From: Rhodocaloribacter sp964552015
GTDB lineage: Bacteria > Bacteroidota > Rhodothermia > Rhodothermales > ISCAR-4553
Length of the DNA stretch: 64,000 nucleotides
NCBI GenBank assembly: GCA_964552015.1
Contig: CAZKFR010000013.1
Coordinates: forward strand, 3,127 to 67,126
Direction: 5' to 3'
Part shown: piece by piece, positions 52,116 to 60,661 of the stretch
Position numbering within the stretch: position 1 is the stretch's first letter
How the letters are laid out: every line of letters starts with the position of its first letter
Program-made: the position numbers and the translations under genes
Notes under the pieces: model-generated
What the model was told of the DNA's origin: nothing
What the model saw: only the letters and a program-made list of their open reading frames with translations
Databases searched by the model: none

Positions 52116-53636
52116 ATGACGGAACCGAATCCTGAAGGCACATCGCCCCGGCAGGCCGCCCAGGACAGGGCCGGAGAGACGGCCTCGTTGTATCGTGCGA
52201 TGGTAGCATCGAGCCCGATTCCCATGGCCGTACACCGTGCCGGGCGTTTCATCTACCTCAACCCGGCAGCGGTTCGCCTGCTGGGAGGGCACTCGCCGGA
52301 TGCATTCCTGGGGCAGCCCGTGCTGGAGGTCGTCGCACCCGAAGCGCGGGCGAGGGTGAAGGAACGTTTACGGCAACTCTACGAGGAGCGGAAGCCGGTT
52401 CCGTTCCTCGTCGAACGGCTCGTCCGCCGGGATGGATCTTCCTTCCTGGCCGAGGTGAAGGCCACCCCCATCGACTATGGCGGCGAACCGGCCGTTCTGG
52501 TCGTGCTCCGGGACGTCACCGAGCACGTACAGGAACGCCTCGACCTGATCCAGAGCGAAGCCCGATACCGGAGCCTGGTCGAGGAAATCAACGATGTCAT
52601 TTTCCAGCTCGATGCCCGGGGCTGCATCACCTTCATCAGCCCGGCCGTCGAGCGCCTCTATGGATGGCAGGTGATGGAACTCATGGGGCGGCCACTCACA
52701 GCCCTCCTCCACCCGGACGATGTGGCTCTCGCGAAGGCCGCTCTCACCCGCAAAACACCGGGACACCAGACCGTCCGACTTCGAACCCCGGCCGGATCCC
52801 TGCGCTACGTACAACTATCCCTCCAGCGACTGACCGACAACGCCGCCGATCCGGGGTTGCTGGGGATCGCCACCGACATCACGGCACTGAAGGAAGTCGA
52901 AGCCGAACGAGAGCGTCTACTGCATGAACTCGAAGCCAAGAACCGGGAACTGGAGCAGTTCACCTACACCGTTTCACACGACCTGAAAAGCCCGCTGTTC
53001 ACCATCCAGGGTTTCCTCGGCCTGCTGGAAGAAGACTGCCTCACCGGGGATCGGGACCAGATCCTGGACGACATCCGGCACATCCGCAACGCAGCCGAGA
53101 CGATGCAGCAGCTGCTGGATGATCTGCTCGAGCTCTCCCGGATCGGGCGTACGATGAACCCGCCGGAGACGCTCCCGCTCCAGGTGCTCCTCGAAAGCGC
53201 CCTGGATCGGCTCGAGGGCATGATCCGGGAGAAAAACGCCACGATCGCCGTCGCACCCGACCTGCCGGTCGTGCACGGGGACCGGATGCGCCTCGTCGAG
53301 GTCTTCCAGAACCTCGTGGAGAATGCCCTCAAATACGGCGGTACGGCCACGACCCCGCCGCACATCACGGTGGAGGCGCGGCCGGTGAACGGACAGGTGG
53401 AGGTCCGCGTACGCGACAACGGCCCCGGCATCCCGCCCCGCTACCATGAAAAAGTCTTCGGCCTGTTCGAGCGCCTCGACAACAAAACCGAGGGCACCGG
53501 CATCGGGCTCACGCTCGTGAAGCGTATCGTGGAAGTGCACGGGGGGCGTATCTGGATCGAATCGGCGGGCGACGGAAGCGGCTGTACGTTCTGCTTCACC
53601 CTACCCGCCCCTCCAGCCCCGGTCGGCACGCGTTGA
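52116..53636 (+). CDS. PAS-domain sensor histidine kinase
   Basis: This 506-residue, apparently cytoplasmic kinase has no transmembrane segment. PAS1 covers about 20-140 (MVASSPIPMAVHRAGRFIYL, FLVERLVRRDGSSFLAEVKA), and PAS2 about 150-265 (EINDVIFQLDARGCITFISP). HisKA has ELEQFTYTVSHDLKSPLFTI, with His288 as the phosphorylated residue. The HATPase domain shows NLVENALKYGG, VRDNGPGIPPRYHEKVFGLF, and TGIGLTLVKRIVEVHGGRIW. It resembles Cph1-type kinases that sense light or redox, but no chromophore or haem site is visible. It has no adjacent response regulator. Confidence 0.92.
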   Translation: MTEPNPEGTSPRQAAQDRAGETASLYRAMVASSPIPMAVHRAGRFIYLNPAAVRLLGGHSPDAFLGQPVLEVVAPEARARVKERLRQLYEERKPVPFLVERLVRRDGSSFLAEVKATPIDYGGEPAVLVVLRDVTEHVQERLDLIQSEARYRSLVEEINDVIFQLDARGCITFISPAVERLYGWQVMELMGRPLTALLHPDDVALAKAALTRKTPGHQTVRLRTPAGSLRYVQLSLQRLTDNAADPGLLGIATDITALKEVEAERERLLHELEAKNRELEQFTYTVSHDLKSPLFTIQGFLGLLEEDCLTGDRDQILDDIRHIRNAAETMQQLLDDLLELSRIGRTMNPPETLPLQVLLESALDRLEGMIREKNATIAVAPDLPVVHGDRMRLVEVFQNLVENALKYGGTATTPPHITVEARPVNGQVEVRVRDNGPGIPPRYHEKVFGLFERLDNKTEGTGIGLTLVKRIVEVHGGRIWIESAGDGSGCTFCFTLPAPPAPVGTR

Positions 53637-53656
53637 CCCCCGGGGTTCCGGCGGTG

Positions 53657-53995
53657 TCAGGATGCCGGCTCGACGAGCGCCGACATGGACCCCCGACAGT
53701 GTGGGATGCGCCAGTCCGGCCCGTAGGCATGGATCTGGTCGCGCTTGAGCTCGGCACGCTCGCGGTGCGTCGTCTCGACGATGACACGCCCCTTGAGATC
53801 CACCTCACATGCCATCCGGAACGCCGTGCTCAGGGTGTGCCCGAAGAGCTTCATCAGCATCTCGATGACGTATTCGTACGTGTGATCGTCGTCATCGAGC
53901 AATACGACGTGGTACTGCGGGATGTGCAGCGTCTCGGTGCGCGCACGCTCCTTCTTTTTTTCCTTCGGTGGTGCTACCGTCTCCACGTCCGCCAT
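53657..53995 (-). CDS. clpS: ATP-dependent Clp protease adaptor ClpS
   Basis: The protein has 112 residues. After a basic leader comes the ClpS core: YHVVLLDDDDHTYEYVIEML, MKLFGHTLSTAFRMACEVDL and KGRVIVETTHRERAELKRDQ. This binds N-degron substrates and the ClpA/ClpC N-domain, changing what ClpAP degrades. The C-terminal IHAYGPDWRIPHCRGSMSAL is standard. It is the last gene of the fix cluster strand, 3 bp after the DinB-like gene. Confidence 0.94.
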   Translation of the reverse strand: MADVETVAPPKEKKKERARTETLHIPQYHVVLLDDDDHTYEYVIEMLMKLFGHTLSTAFRMACEVDLKGRVIVETTHRERAELKRDQIHAYGPDWRIPHCRGSMSALVEPAS

Positions 53996-53998
53996 ACG

Positions 53999-54613
53999 CT
54001 ATCCACCCTCGTTCTCGGGAGTCCGGTCGGATGATGGACTATACCGCGCCGGTCCGTTCCCGTGTCCCCCTCGACGGGTTTCCGGAGCCAGCCCGTACCG
54101 TTCGCGCAGCACGCGCAGGTGGTGCCGGACGTGCCCGGCCAGGATATGGGCCAGCGCCCGCGCCGTGATCGGGCTTCCGTTGGCCACGCCCGATCTCTCC
54201 CAGACTTCCCCCGTGAGCGTGTCCACCAGTGCCAGCGTGGCGGCGCGCGTCGCCGCGAAACCGTCGAGCAGGGTCGTCAGCGGAAACCGGTCGAACCCGG
54301 CGGCCTGCACATAAGCGTCCTCGTCGAAGCCCGGCAGGGGCGTCGCATCGCCCCGGGCCACCCGCAGCAGCCGGTAGGCCAGCACCCGCTCGGCGTCGGT
54401 GAGGTGCCCCACCACCTCCTTCACGCTCCATTTCTCCGGCGCATAGCGGTAGGCGGCCCCGTCCTCGTCGAGCCCGCCCAGCAGCGCCTGAAGGCGTGCC
54501 GGCTGCTCGCGGAGCACGGCAGCCACGTCGTCGCCGGCCACGGTGGCGATGTATCCGGCATAAAAAGGCGCGTACTCGCCTTCGAGCGGGGCTGGGATCG
54601 TTATTTTCATCAT
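53999..54613 (-). CDS. DinB-family metal-dependent protein
   Basis: The protein has 204 residues (ATG at 54613; the next ATG at 54610 is also possible). The DinB/YfiT four-helix bundle shows WSVKEVVGHLTDAERVLAYR and LAHILAGHVRHHLRVLRERY. The histidines in these two motifs form the likely metal site. Bacterial DinB-like enzymes often act as thiol-dependent transferases or in damage response, but the reaction here is unknown. Confidence 0.85.
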   Translation of the reverse strand: MMKITIPAPLEGEYAPFYAGYIATVAGDDVAAVLREQPARLQALLGGLDEDGAAYRYAPEKWSVKEVVGHLTDAERVLAYRLLRVARGDATPLPGFDEDAYVQAAGFDRFPLTTLLDGFAATRAATLALVDTLTGEVWERSGVANGSPITARALAHILAGHVRHHLRVLRERYGLAPETRRGGHGNGPARYSPSSDRTPENEGG

Positions 54614-54660
54614 GGCAAAGCGTCCGTCAGGAGCGGGGGAAAGCGGTGGGCCATCCGGGG

Positions 54661-54963
54661 TCAGCCCAGGCTCCAGTTGACGCCGCGCCCGGTCTCGGGG
54701 TCCGGGTAGTGCCAGTCCACCGCCCCCTGGTCGCAGGCGTACATGCACGTGCCGCACTCGATGCAGTCTTCGAACTGAAAGTGCACGTGGCCCTCGTCGT
54801 CGAGCGTGTAGCAGTTGGCCGGGCACACGTACGTGGTGCACTTGTGCGGGCAGACGCTGTTGCAGATGGCGGTGTCCACCAGGATGTGCGGGGTGGCCTG
54901 GCTCCGCCCCTGGTTGCGGTAGTTGACCAGCCCGAGCCGCTCCGAGATCGAAAGCTTCTGCAT
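54661..54963 (-). CDS. fixX: Ferredoxin-like subunit FixX of the bifurcating ETF complex
   Basis: The protein has 100 residues with nine Cys at 34, 38, 42, 47, 51, 67, 70, 73 and 77. The last four (EDCIECGTCMYACDQGAVDW) make a [4Fe-4S] cluster as in FixX/ETF-QO. It accepts electrons from FixC and passes them to the quinone pool. It is 59 bp after fixC in the same operon. Confidence 0.92.
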   Translation of the reverse strand: MQKLSISERLGLVNYRNQGRSQATPHILVDTAICNSVCPHKCTTYVCPANCYTLDDEGHVHFQFEDCIECGTCMYACDQGAVDWHYPDPETGRGVNWSLG

Positions 54964-55022
54964 GAGGGTGCCTGTTGGTGCGTTGCGATCGGTGCGCGTA
55001 TCGTGCGCCGTGCCGCGTGGGT

Positions 55023-56342
55023 CTACAGCGCCCGGGCCGCCTTGATCCCGAGCTTGATGAGGTCCCAGTAGGAGGCGTGGCGTTGGATCGCGGCCCGCAG
55101 CATCTGCCCGGCTTTGGGCGTCGGGGCGCTGTCCACGGTGAAGAACTGCCGCCCGAAGTCGCAGATCAGTTCGGGCACCGGGCCGAACATCTTCGGGCTG
55201 TGCAGCAGGTGGACGGCGTCCTGGAACGTGCGCAGGTCCTTCATCACGTAGCTGTTCTCCAGCGCCGTGCGGTAGTTCTTCAGCGTCGCCGCCGAGAAGT
55301 CGCCCCGCTCACGGGCGGCGATGACCGTCTCGGCAGCCAGGATGCCCGAGCGCATGGCGTAGTCCATCCCCTGGATGGCCTTGCCCGCGTTGAGCAGCAG
55401 CCCGGCGGCCTCGCCGGCGATGAGCACCCCGTCGCCGTAGATCTCCCGCGGCATGCCCCGCAGGTCGCCCACCGAGACGACGTGCGCCGAATACTCTAGC
55501 ACCTTGCCCCCCCGGAGCATGTCCGCCACCACGGGGTGCGCCTTGAAGTCGTTCAGCAGGTCGTAGGGCTTCCGCTTCTTCTCGCGGAGGTCCTTCATCC
55601 CCAGCACCAGCCCGACCGAGACGGAGTCGGTATTGGTGTACAGGAACCCCCCGCCCTCGACGCCGCCGCTGGCGTAGCCGACGAACTCGTTCGTCAGGCC
55701 GCTGCGCCCGCGGAGCTGGAAGCGGTCCTCCAGCACGGTGCGGTCGAAGCCGATGACCTCCTTCACCCCCACGGCCACGTAGTCGGCTGGGACGTAGTCC
55801 GCCTGCAGGCCCACCTGGCGGGTCAGCAGGTTGTTGACGCCCTCGGCCAGCAGCACCACGTCGGCATAGAATTTCTCCTCGCCCGCGCGGATCCCCACGG
55901 CCCGGCCGTCCTCCATGAGCACCTCCTCGACGAGAATGTTCGTGGCAAGGAAGGACTCGTCGGCCACGTCGCTGGCGTCGATGGCGGCCTGCACCTTCTC
56001 GGCCAGCCAGGCGTCGAAGCGGGCGCGGAGGACGGTGACGCCGCTGTAGGGCGGCTCATCGAAATGGCTGGACTTGAAGTCGACGGAGAAGGCGGACTGT
56101 TCGTCCATGAACGTCAGCCGCCGGTGGTTGACGAACCGCTCGAAGCCATCCTCCTCCGCATATTCGGGCACGAGACGGGCCAGGTCGCGCCCCCAGAGGA
56201 CGCCGCCGGAGACATTCTTCGCCCCGCAAAACTCGCCCCGCTCGATGAGCAGGAAGCGCACGTTGGCCCGCGCCAGAATCATGGCGGCGCTCAGCCCGGC
56301 GATCCCACCGCCGACGATGATGCAGTCGAATTTCTCGTCCAT
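55023..56342 (-). CDS. fixC: FixC / ETF-quinone oxidoreductase flavoprotein subunit
   Basis: The protein has 439 residues. The FAD-binding GxGxxG is at 11-16 (FDCIIVGGGIAGLSAAMILA). Other motifs are GAKNVSGGVLWGRDLARLVP, GRSGLTNEFVGYASGGVEGG, DGVLIAGEAAGLLLNAGKAI and the C-terminal PELICDFGRQFFTVDSAPTP. FixC takes the low- or high-potential electron from ETF and, with FixX, reduces quinone. The order etfB-etfA-fixC-fixX here matches fixABCX. Confidence 0.93.
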   Translation of the reverse strand: MDEKFDCIIVGGGIAGLSAAMILARANVRFLLIERGEFCGAKNVSGGVLWGRDLARLVPEYAEEDGFERFVNHRRLTFMDEQSAFSVDFKSSHFDEPPYSGVTVLRARFDAWLAEKVQAAIDASDVADESFLATNILVEEVLMEDGRAVGIRAGEEKFYADVVLLAEGVNNLLTRQVGLQADYVPADYVAVGVKEVIGFDRTVLEDRFQLRGRSGLTNEFVGYASGGVEGGGFLYTNTDSVSVGLVLGMKDLREKKRKPYDLLNDFKAHPVVADMLRGGKVLEYSAHVVSVGDLRGMPREIYGDGVLIAGEAAGLLLNAGKAIQGMDYAMRSGILAAETVIAARERGDFSAATLKNYRTALENSYVMKDLRTFQDAVHLLHSPKMFGPVPELICDFGRQFFTVDSAPTPKAGQMLRAAIQRHASYWDLIKLGIKAARAL

Positions 56343-56369
56343 ACCGGAGGGCGGTTGCCGGGCGCGGCC

Positions 56370-57344
56370 TCAGGCCCGCACCCGCTGGAGTTCTTCGATG
56401 AGCGCGGGGACGATCTTGTACAGGTCGCCCACCAGGCCGTAGGTGGCGTACTTGAAGATGGGCGCGTCCGGGTCCTTGTTGATGGCCACGATGACGCGGC
56501 TGTTCTGCATGCCGGCCACGTGCTGGATGGCGCCCGAGATGCCGACGGCGATGTAGAGGTCGGGCGAGACCACCTTGCCCGTCTGCCCGATCTGGGCCGT
56601 GGCGGGAAAGAGGCCGCTCTCGACGACGGCCCGCGAGGCCCCGATGGCCGCCCCGAGCGTCTCGGCCAGCCGTTCGATGAGCTGCTTGCCCTCCTCGTCC
56701 CTGACGCCACGCCCGGCGGCCACCACCACGCGGGCCTCGGAGAGGTCCACCGTCCCGCCGGCCGCCGTGACCACCTCGCGGAGTGTCTGCCGGAGGGTGC
56801 CCTCGTCGAACGCGAACGGCACGGCCTCGACGGCCGCTTTGGACGGCGCCTCCTCGGCGGTGTACGCACCCGAGCGCACCGACACCAGCACGCGCGGGGC
56901 GCGGGCCTCCGTACGGGCCAGCATCTTGGCGGCCATCACCGGGCGGAGGGCCTCCACCCCGCCCTCGATCAGCTCAAACGCGGACACGTCGGGCAGGGCG
57001 GCGGCGTTCACCCGCACGGCCAGCGCCCCCAGCACATCCTTCACCGCCTCGGTCGACGCGAAGGCCACCACGTCGGGCCGGGCGTGCTCGATGACCTGCG
57101 CCAGCGCCGCCAGCACCGGCGTGTTCAGGTGCCGGGCGAAGATCGGGTGGCTGACGGTGTAGATCCGGTCCGGCCCATACGCCTGCACGGCCGCGACGTG
57201 GGCCGACGCGTCGGGGTCGAGGATGACCGCTTCGAGCGTGTGTCCGGCGGCCCGGGCCAGCGCCCGGCACCGCGTCAGCACCTCCAGCGACGAGCGCTTG
57301 ACCTTGCCGTCCTGAAGGGCGATGTGGGCGAGAATCTTTCCCAT
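56370..57344 (-). CDS. etfA: Electron transfer flavoprotein alpha subunit (FixB)
   Basis: The protein has 324 residues. The C-terminal FAD domain is typical: VVVAAGRGVRDEEGKQLIER, FPATAQIGQTGKVVSPDLYI, AVGISGAIQHVAGMQNSRVI and VAINKDPDAPIFKYATYGLV. The N-terminal domain binds the partner. It is 48 bp after etfB and 27 bp before fixC. In FixABCX the ETF bifurcates NADH electrons to ferredoxin or flavodoxin and to quinone. Confidence 0.94.
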   Translation of the reverse strand: MGKILAHIALQDGKVKRSSLEVLTRCRALARAAGHTLEAVILDPDASAHVAAVQAYGPDRIYTVSHPIFARHLNTPVLAALAQVIEHARPDVVAFASTEAVKDVLGALAVRVNAAALPDVSAFELIEGGVEALRPVMAAKMLARTEARAPRVLVSVRSGAYTAEEAPSKAAVEAVPFAFDEGTLRQTLREVVTAAGGTVDLSEARVVVAAGRGVRDEEGKQLIERLAETLGAAIGASRAVVESGLFPATAQIGQTGKVVSPDLYIAVGISGAIQHVAGMQNSRVIVAINKDPDAPIFKYATYGLVGDLYKIVPALIEELQRVRA

Positions 57345-57392
57345 GATGATCGATCAACAATGAAAGGCCGGCGCGAACAGCCGACCGGTCGG

Positions 57393-58133
57393 TCAGAGGA
57401 CGCGGGCTTCTTCGACGAGCTTTCTGGCCAGGGCACGCGCCAGCTCGTCCGGGTCGCCCTCGAGGAGCTGCCCCGGCTCGCGCTCGGGGATGGGTTCGAA
57501 CGCTTTCACGACCGTCACCGGCAGGTCCTCGGCGGGCACCGTCGCCGCGATGGTGTCGAGGGGCTTCCGCTTGGCCCCCATGATGCCCTTGAGGGTGGGG
57601 ATGCGGGGGTCGTTCATGTCGTTCGAACACGTGACCAGGCACGGCAGCGGAAGGGCGATGATCTCCTGCCCCACATCCCCCTGTCGGGTGACGACGAGCT
57701 GCCGCGTGTCGGCTTCGAAGGCCAGCCCCACGGCGTTCGAAGCATAGGGCAGCCCCAGCCGCTCGGCGAGCATGCTGCCGGTCAGGCCGGCGTCGGTGTC
57801 CTGCGCCTGCTTGCCCGTGGCGATGACGTCGTAGTCCTTGCCCGCCAGGTGGTCGGCCAGCATCTTCGCCACGGCCATCGAGTCGGGCCGCTCGTCGTCG
57901 CCGATGACCAGGTGCGTGGCGCGGTGTGCCCCCATGGCCAGCGCCTTCCGGATCGTCTCGGCCGCCGAGGCCGGGCCGATGAGCACCAGGTCGATCTCGC
58001 CCCCGTGCTGTTCCGTGAGGACGAGCGCTTCTTCGACGGCGGAAGCATCGTACGCGTTGAGCACCATGCGCCCGGTATGGATGGGGGCGTTCACGTCGGG
58101 GACCTGCTTGATGCAGATGCAGAATCGAATCAT
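57393..58133 (-). CDS. etfB: Electron transfer flavoprotein beta subunit (FixA)
   Basis: The protein has 246 residues: MIRFCICIKQVPDVNAPIHT, VLNAYDASAVEEALVLTEQH, ETIRKALAMGAHRATHLVIG, DVIATGKQAQDTDAGLTGSM and LPCLVTCSNDMNDPRIPTLK. EtfB holds the second flavin or AMP site; in bifurcating forms it holds the bifurcating FAD. It is the first gene of the operon. The upstream spacer is AT-rich but no consensus promoter was clear. Confidence 0.94.
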   Translation of the reverse strand: MIRFCICIKQVPDVNAPIHTGRMVLNAYDASAVEEALVLTEQHGGEIDLVLIGPASAAETIRKALAMGAHRATHLVIGDDERPDSMAVAKMLADHLAGKDYDVIATGKQAQDTDAGLTGSMLAERLGLPYASNAVGLAFEADTRQLVVTRQGDVGQEIIALPLPCLVTCSNDMNDPRIPTLKGIMGAKRKPLDTIAATVPAEDLPVTVVKAFEPIPEREPGQLLEGDPDELARALARKLVEEARVL

Positions 58134-58427
58134 CCCTGTGACCCAAAAAAATTCTATTTTCGGCCCGGCAAGCGCTTTTTTGGCATGCCCTGGGGATCAA
58201 CTTACAAAACGTCCCTCTGGCGAGATTAGAAAATTGCGTAAATCGACCCGGCCAGGCCGGGCGTCCGGCATCCGTTCTGCGTGTGGCTCGTAGCACGGAA
58301 CCCGGAGAACCGCCGGGGCCTGACGCACGGCCCCGGCATGGCCTGCGAAAAAGGCGTGTACGGCTTTCTTCCGGCGCTCCCGTTTCCGAATTTCCCTCTC
58401 GACGGCTACCAACCCACTCCGACCGGT

Positions 58428-58940
58428 ATGGCTGACACGAAGCAGTTCATCGTTCTGTCGTTCGCCCTGATTGCGCTGAGCATGCCCCTGACTACCCCGG
58501 TGCAGGCCCAGTCGATGGCACCGCGCTTCGGGCTTGGCTTCGCGACGATGCTCAGCACCGAGGACGGCCTGGGGCTCGGGTTTCACGGCCGCGCCTCGGC
58601 CCCCGTCAACGCCGACCTGTCCTTCGCCGTGGACCTGGGCTTCGTCGGGTTCATCCTGGAAGGGCGCGACGAAGCCACCTACATCTTCGACCCGCAGGTG
58701 TCGGCCATCATCACGTTGCCCGGTGTGCGCAGCGCGCCCTACGTGCTCGGCGGCGTCGGCGGCTACATCCCGCTCAACGACAAGGACCGCACCGTCTCGG
58801 GCCCGACGATTCACCTGGGCATCGGCTGGGTCCGTGCCCTGAACGAGACGTCGCTGTTCTACGAACTCAACCCCGCCCTCATCATAGGCGAGACGAACGT
58901 CCAGTTTGCGCTGCCCTTCCGCCTCGGCCTGATCTTTTGA
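58428..58940 (+). CDS. Small outer-membrane beta-barrel protein
   Basis: The protein has 170 residues from the ATG at 58428 with a signal peptide (MADTKQFIVLSFALIALSMP then LTTPVQAQ). The mature part alternates hydrophobic and polar residues in strands (RFGLGFATMLSTEDGLGLGF; LSFAVDLGFVGFILEGRDEA; LPGVRSAPYVLGGVGGYIPL) and ends in aromatic Phe (ALPFRLGLIF). An eight-stranded barrel is likely. No closer family was recognised. Confidence 0.7.
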   Translation: MADTKQFIVLSFALIALSMPLTTPVQAQSMAPRFGLGFATMLSTEDGLGLGFHGRASAPVNADLSFAVDLGFVGFILEGRDEATYIFDPQVSAIITLPGVRSAPYVLGGVGGYIPLNDKDRTVSGPTIHLGIGWVRALNETSLFYELNPALIIGETNVQFALPFRLGLIF

Positions 58941-58976
58941 TGCCCGGCCGCGCCAATCCCGGCAATGCCAGCGGTT

Positions 58977-59573
58977 TCAGTCCACGATGCGGCGGAGGAT
59001 GGACTGGAGACGCTCATGGTCGTCGTCCAGCAGGCGGCTGAGTGCACGGCCGGCGGCGATGAGGTCGGCCTCGCCCTCGGTCTCCCCGCCGAAGGCCTCG
59101 TACCGTCCCCGCAGGACAGCCACGACGAGGTCGTCCACCGGCACGGCGGGGTCAGGGCTCTGGATGAGGGTGCGGAGGTAGTCGAACGGCGGGCCGAGCG
59201 CCCGCACCTCGTCGGCCGTGCACGCCTGGACGAAGCCGTGGATGGGTGCCGGGTGCGGGGGGAAGGTCTGGCGGAGCCGGCCCCGTGCATCGCGGTGGGC
59301 GAGCACCTGGGTCCGGAACGTGGTGCGCAACAGTGCCAGCACCTGCGGCATCTCGCGGACCAGCTCCTCCGGCGTCATCCCGAAAGCCACGGCACGCCGG
59401 TGCGGCTCGTAACTGCCCATCTCGACGTGGCTCACGACACCGTAGAGCACCGCTCCGCCCGGATGGGCCACCTTCACCCAGGCCCCGAACGCCGGGGCCT
59501 CCGCCTCCCGGTAGACCTCGGCCTCCCACGACCGGGTGTTCGAAGCGATCACTTCGGCAATCTGACCGTCCAA
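58977..59573 (-). CDS. HAS-barrel domain protein (HerA-associated)
   Basis: The protein has 198 residues from a TTG at 59573. The N-terminus (GQIAEVIASNTRSWEAEVYR, AWVKVAHPGGAVLYGVVSHV) matches the HAS-barrel that precedes the ATPase of HerA; the ATPase itself is absent. The rest is helical (EELVREMPQVLALLRTTFRT; RALSRLLDDDHERLQSILRR). A NurA nuclease lies 1.1 kb away (60662-61822), supporting a role in HerA-NurA DNA end processing. A Bacteroidota-type promoter is just upstream. Confidence 0.7.
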   Translation of the reverse strand: MDGQIAEVIASNTRSWEAEVYREAEAPAFGAWVKVAHPGGAVLYGVVSHVEMGSYEPHRRAVAFGMTPEELVREMPQVLALLRTTFRTQVLAHRDARGRLRQTFPPHPAPIHGFVQACTADEVRALGPPFDYLRTLIQSPDPAVPVDDLVVAVLRGRYEAFGGETEGEADLIAAGRALSRLLDDDHERLQSILRRIVD

Positions 59574-59610
59574 CGTCTTCGTACGTCTCGTTACTGGCTC
59601 CTGGGGGCCC

Positions 59611-59641
59611 CAAACTAATCATACGCCCTGCCCGATACAAC
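59611..59641 (-). promoter_or_regulatory. Candidate promoter of the HAS-barrel gene
   Basis: On the minus strand GTTG (59638-59641) and TTAGTTTG (59611-59618) are separated by 19 bases, matching the Bacteroidota TTTG/TAnnTTTG pattern with one mismatch in each box. It lies 38 bases before the TTG start. Confidence 0.5.
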
Positions 59642-59769
59642 ACGTCCCGAGTGCCCCACGTCCCGTCAGGACGAAGCGACCTCAGATGGTGACACGGGGT
59701 TGTCGCTCCCCCTTCGTACCCTGCCCTCCATCCCAACACGTTTCCTCTCACAACCCGAAGAGGCATCCC

Positions 59770-60585
59770 ATGTCTGAAACCACATCTCAACCGAAGGCCC
59801 CGGCTCTATCGCACGCCCCCGGCACCTTCTGCTGGTGGGAAATCATCACCTCCGACCTGGAACGCTCGCGTTCCTTTTATTCCGAACTCTTCGGATGGAG
59901 TTATACCGAAAATCCAATCGGAGAAGGTCGCGTGTACGTCTCCTTTCAACAGGAGGGTCACGACGTCGCTGCCACCTATGAACTCACACCCGAGATGAAG
60001 GCGCAGGGAGGACGTCCACACTGGTTCTCCTACATTGCAACGGAAGATGCCCGCGCAACGACGGAAAAGGTTCGGGAGCACGGAGGCACGGTCATGATGG
60101 AGCCTTTCGACGTGTTCGATCTTGGCAGCATGGCGATACTGCAGGACCCGACCGGCGCCGTGTTTGCCATCTGGCAGGCAAAAGCCCACCCTGGTGCCGG
60201 CCTCGTCGGTGAAGTCAATACCGTCTGTTGGAACGAACTGGCCACCCGGGACGCCGCCACAGCCACCGCCTTTTACCGGGATGTTTTCGGGTACGAGATC
60301 GGCACGATGGAAACGCCCTCCGGTCCGTACACCCTGCTTCAGCAGGGCGAAGCCATGCGGGGCGGCATCCTCCAGATGACGGACGAATGGCCCGAAGGCA
60401 TCCCCACCCACTGGATGCCCTACGTCAACGTGGCCGACTGCGACGACACGGCCCGTCGTGCCAAAACCCTGGGCGCCACCCTCTTGGTGCCCCCCACCGA
60501 CATCCCACCGGTAGGACGTTTTTCCGTCATCAAAGACCCCGGAGGAGCCGTCTTCTCGATCATTCGCCTGAACGAACCCGCCTGA
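59770..60585 (+). CDS. VOC-family protein with two glyoxalase-like repeats
   Basis: The protein has 271 residues from the ATG at 59770. Two VOC repeats are clear: GTFCWWEIITSDLERSRSFY and SELFGWSYTENPIGEG in the first, and VNTVCWNELATRDAATATAF and YRDVFGYEIGTMETPSGPYT in the second. Each ends in a metal-binding Asp/Glu position (LQDPTGAVFAIWQ; IKDPGGAVFSIIRL). Function may be a lyase, dioxygenase or resistance protein. It is less GC-rich than its neighbours by eye. It ends at a strong hairpin. Confidence 0.85.
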   Translation: MSETTSQPKAPALSHAPGTFCWWEIITSDLERSRSFYSELFGWSYTENPIGEGRVYVSFQQEGHDVAATYELTPEMKAQGGRPHWFSYIATEDARATTEKVREHGGTVMMEPFDVFDLGSMAILQDPTGAVFAIWQAKAHPGAGLVGEVNTVCWNELATRDAATATAFYRDVFGYEIGTMETPSGPYTLLQQGEAMRGGILQMTDEWPEGIPTHWMPYVNVADCDDTARRAKTLGATLLVPPTDIPPVGRFSVIKDPGGAVFSIIRLNEPA

Positions 60586-60609
60586 CACAGACGGTAACGT
60601 GCAACCGGT

Positions 60610-60652
60610 GCCCGCCGCGACACCTCCCGAAGAGGGCATAGTCGCGGCGGGC
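60610..60652. terminator. Bidirectional hairpin between convergent genes
   Basis: GCCCGCCGCGAC (60610-60621) and GTCGCGGCGGGC (60641-60652) are perfect 12-base arms around a 19-base loop. It lies between the convergent VOC (stop 60585) and NurA (stop 60662) genes. There is no long T-run on either side, so it may work as a bidirectional block or as an mRNA 3' stabiliser. Confidence 0.6.
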
Positions 60653-60661
60653 ATCTTCCTG

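Noticed and set aside
55536..58229. An 897-codon plus-strand open frame opposite the fix cluster.
   Set aside because: It is antisense to fixC, etfA and etfB, whose motifs are clear; the frame is an artefact of GC-rich DNA.
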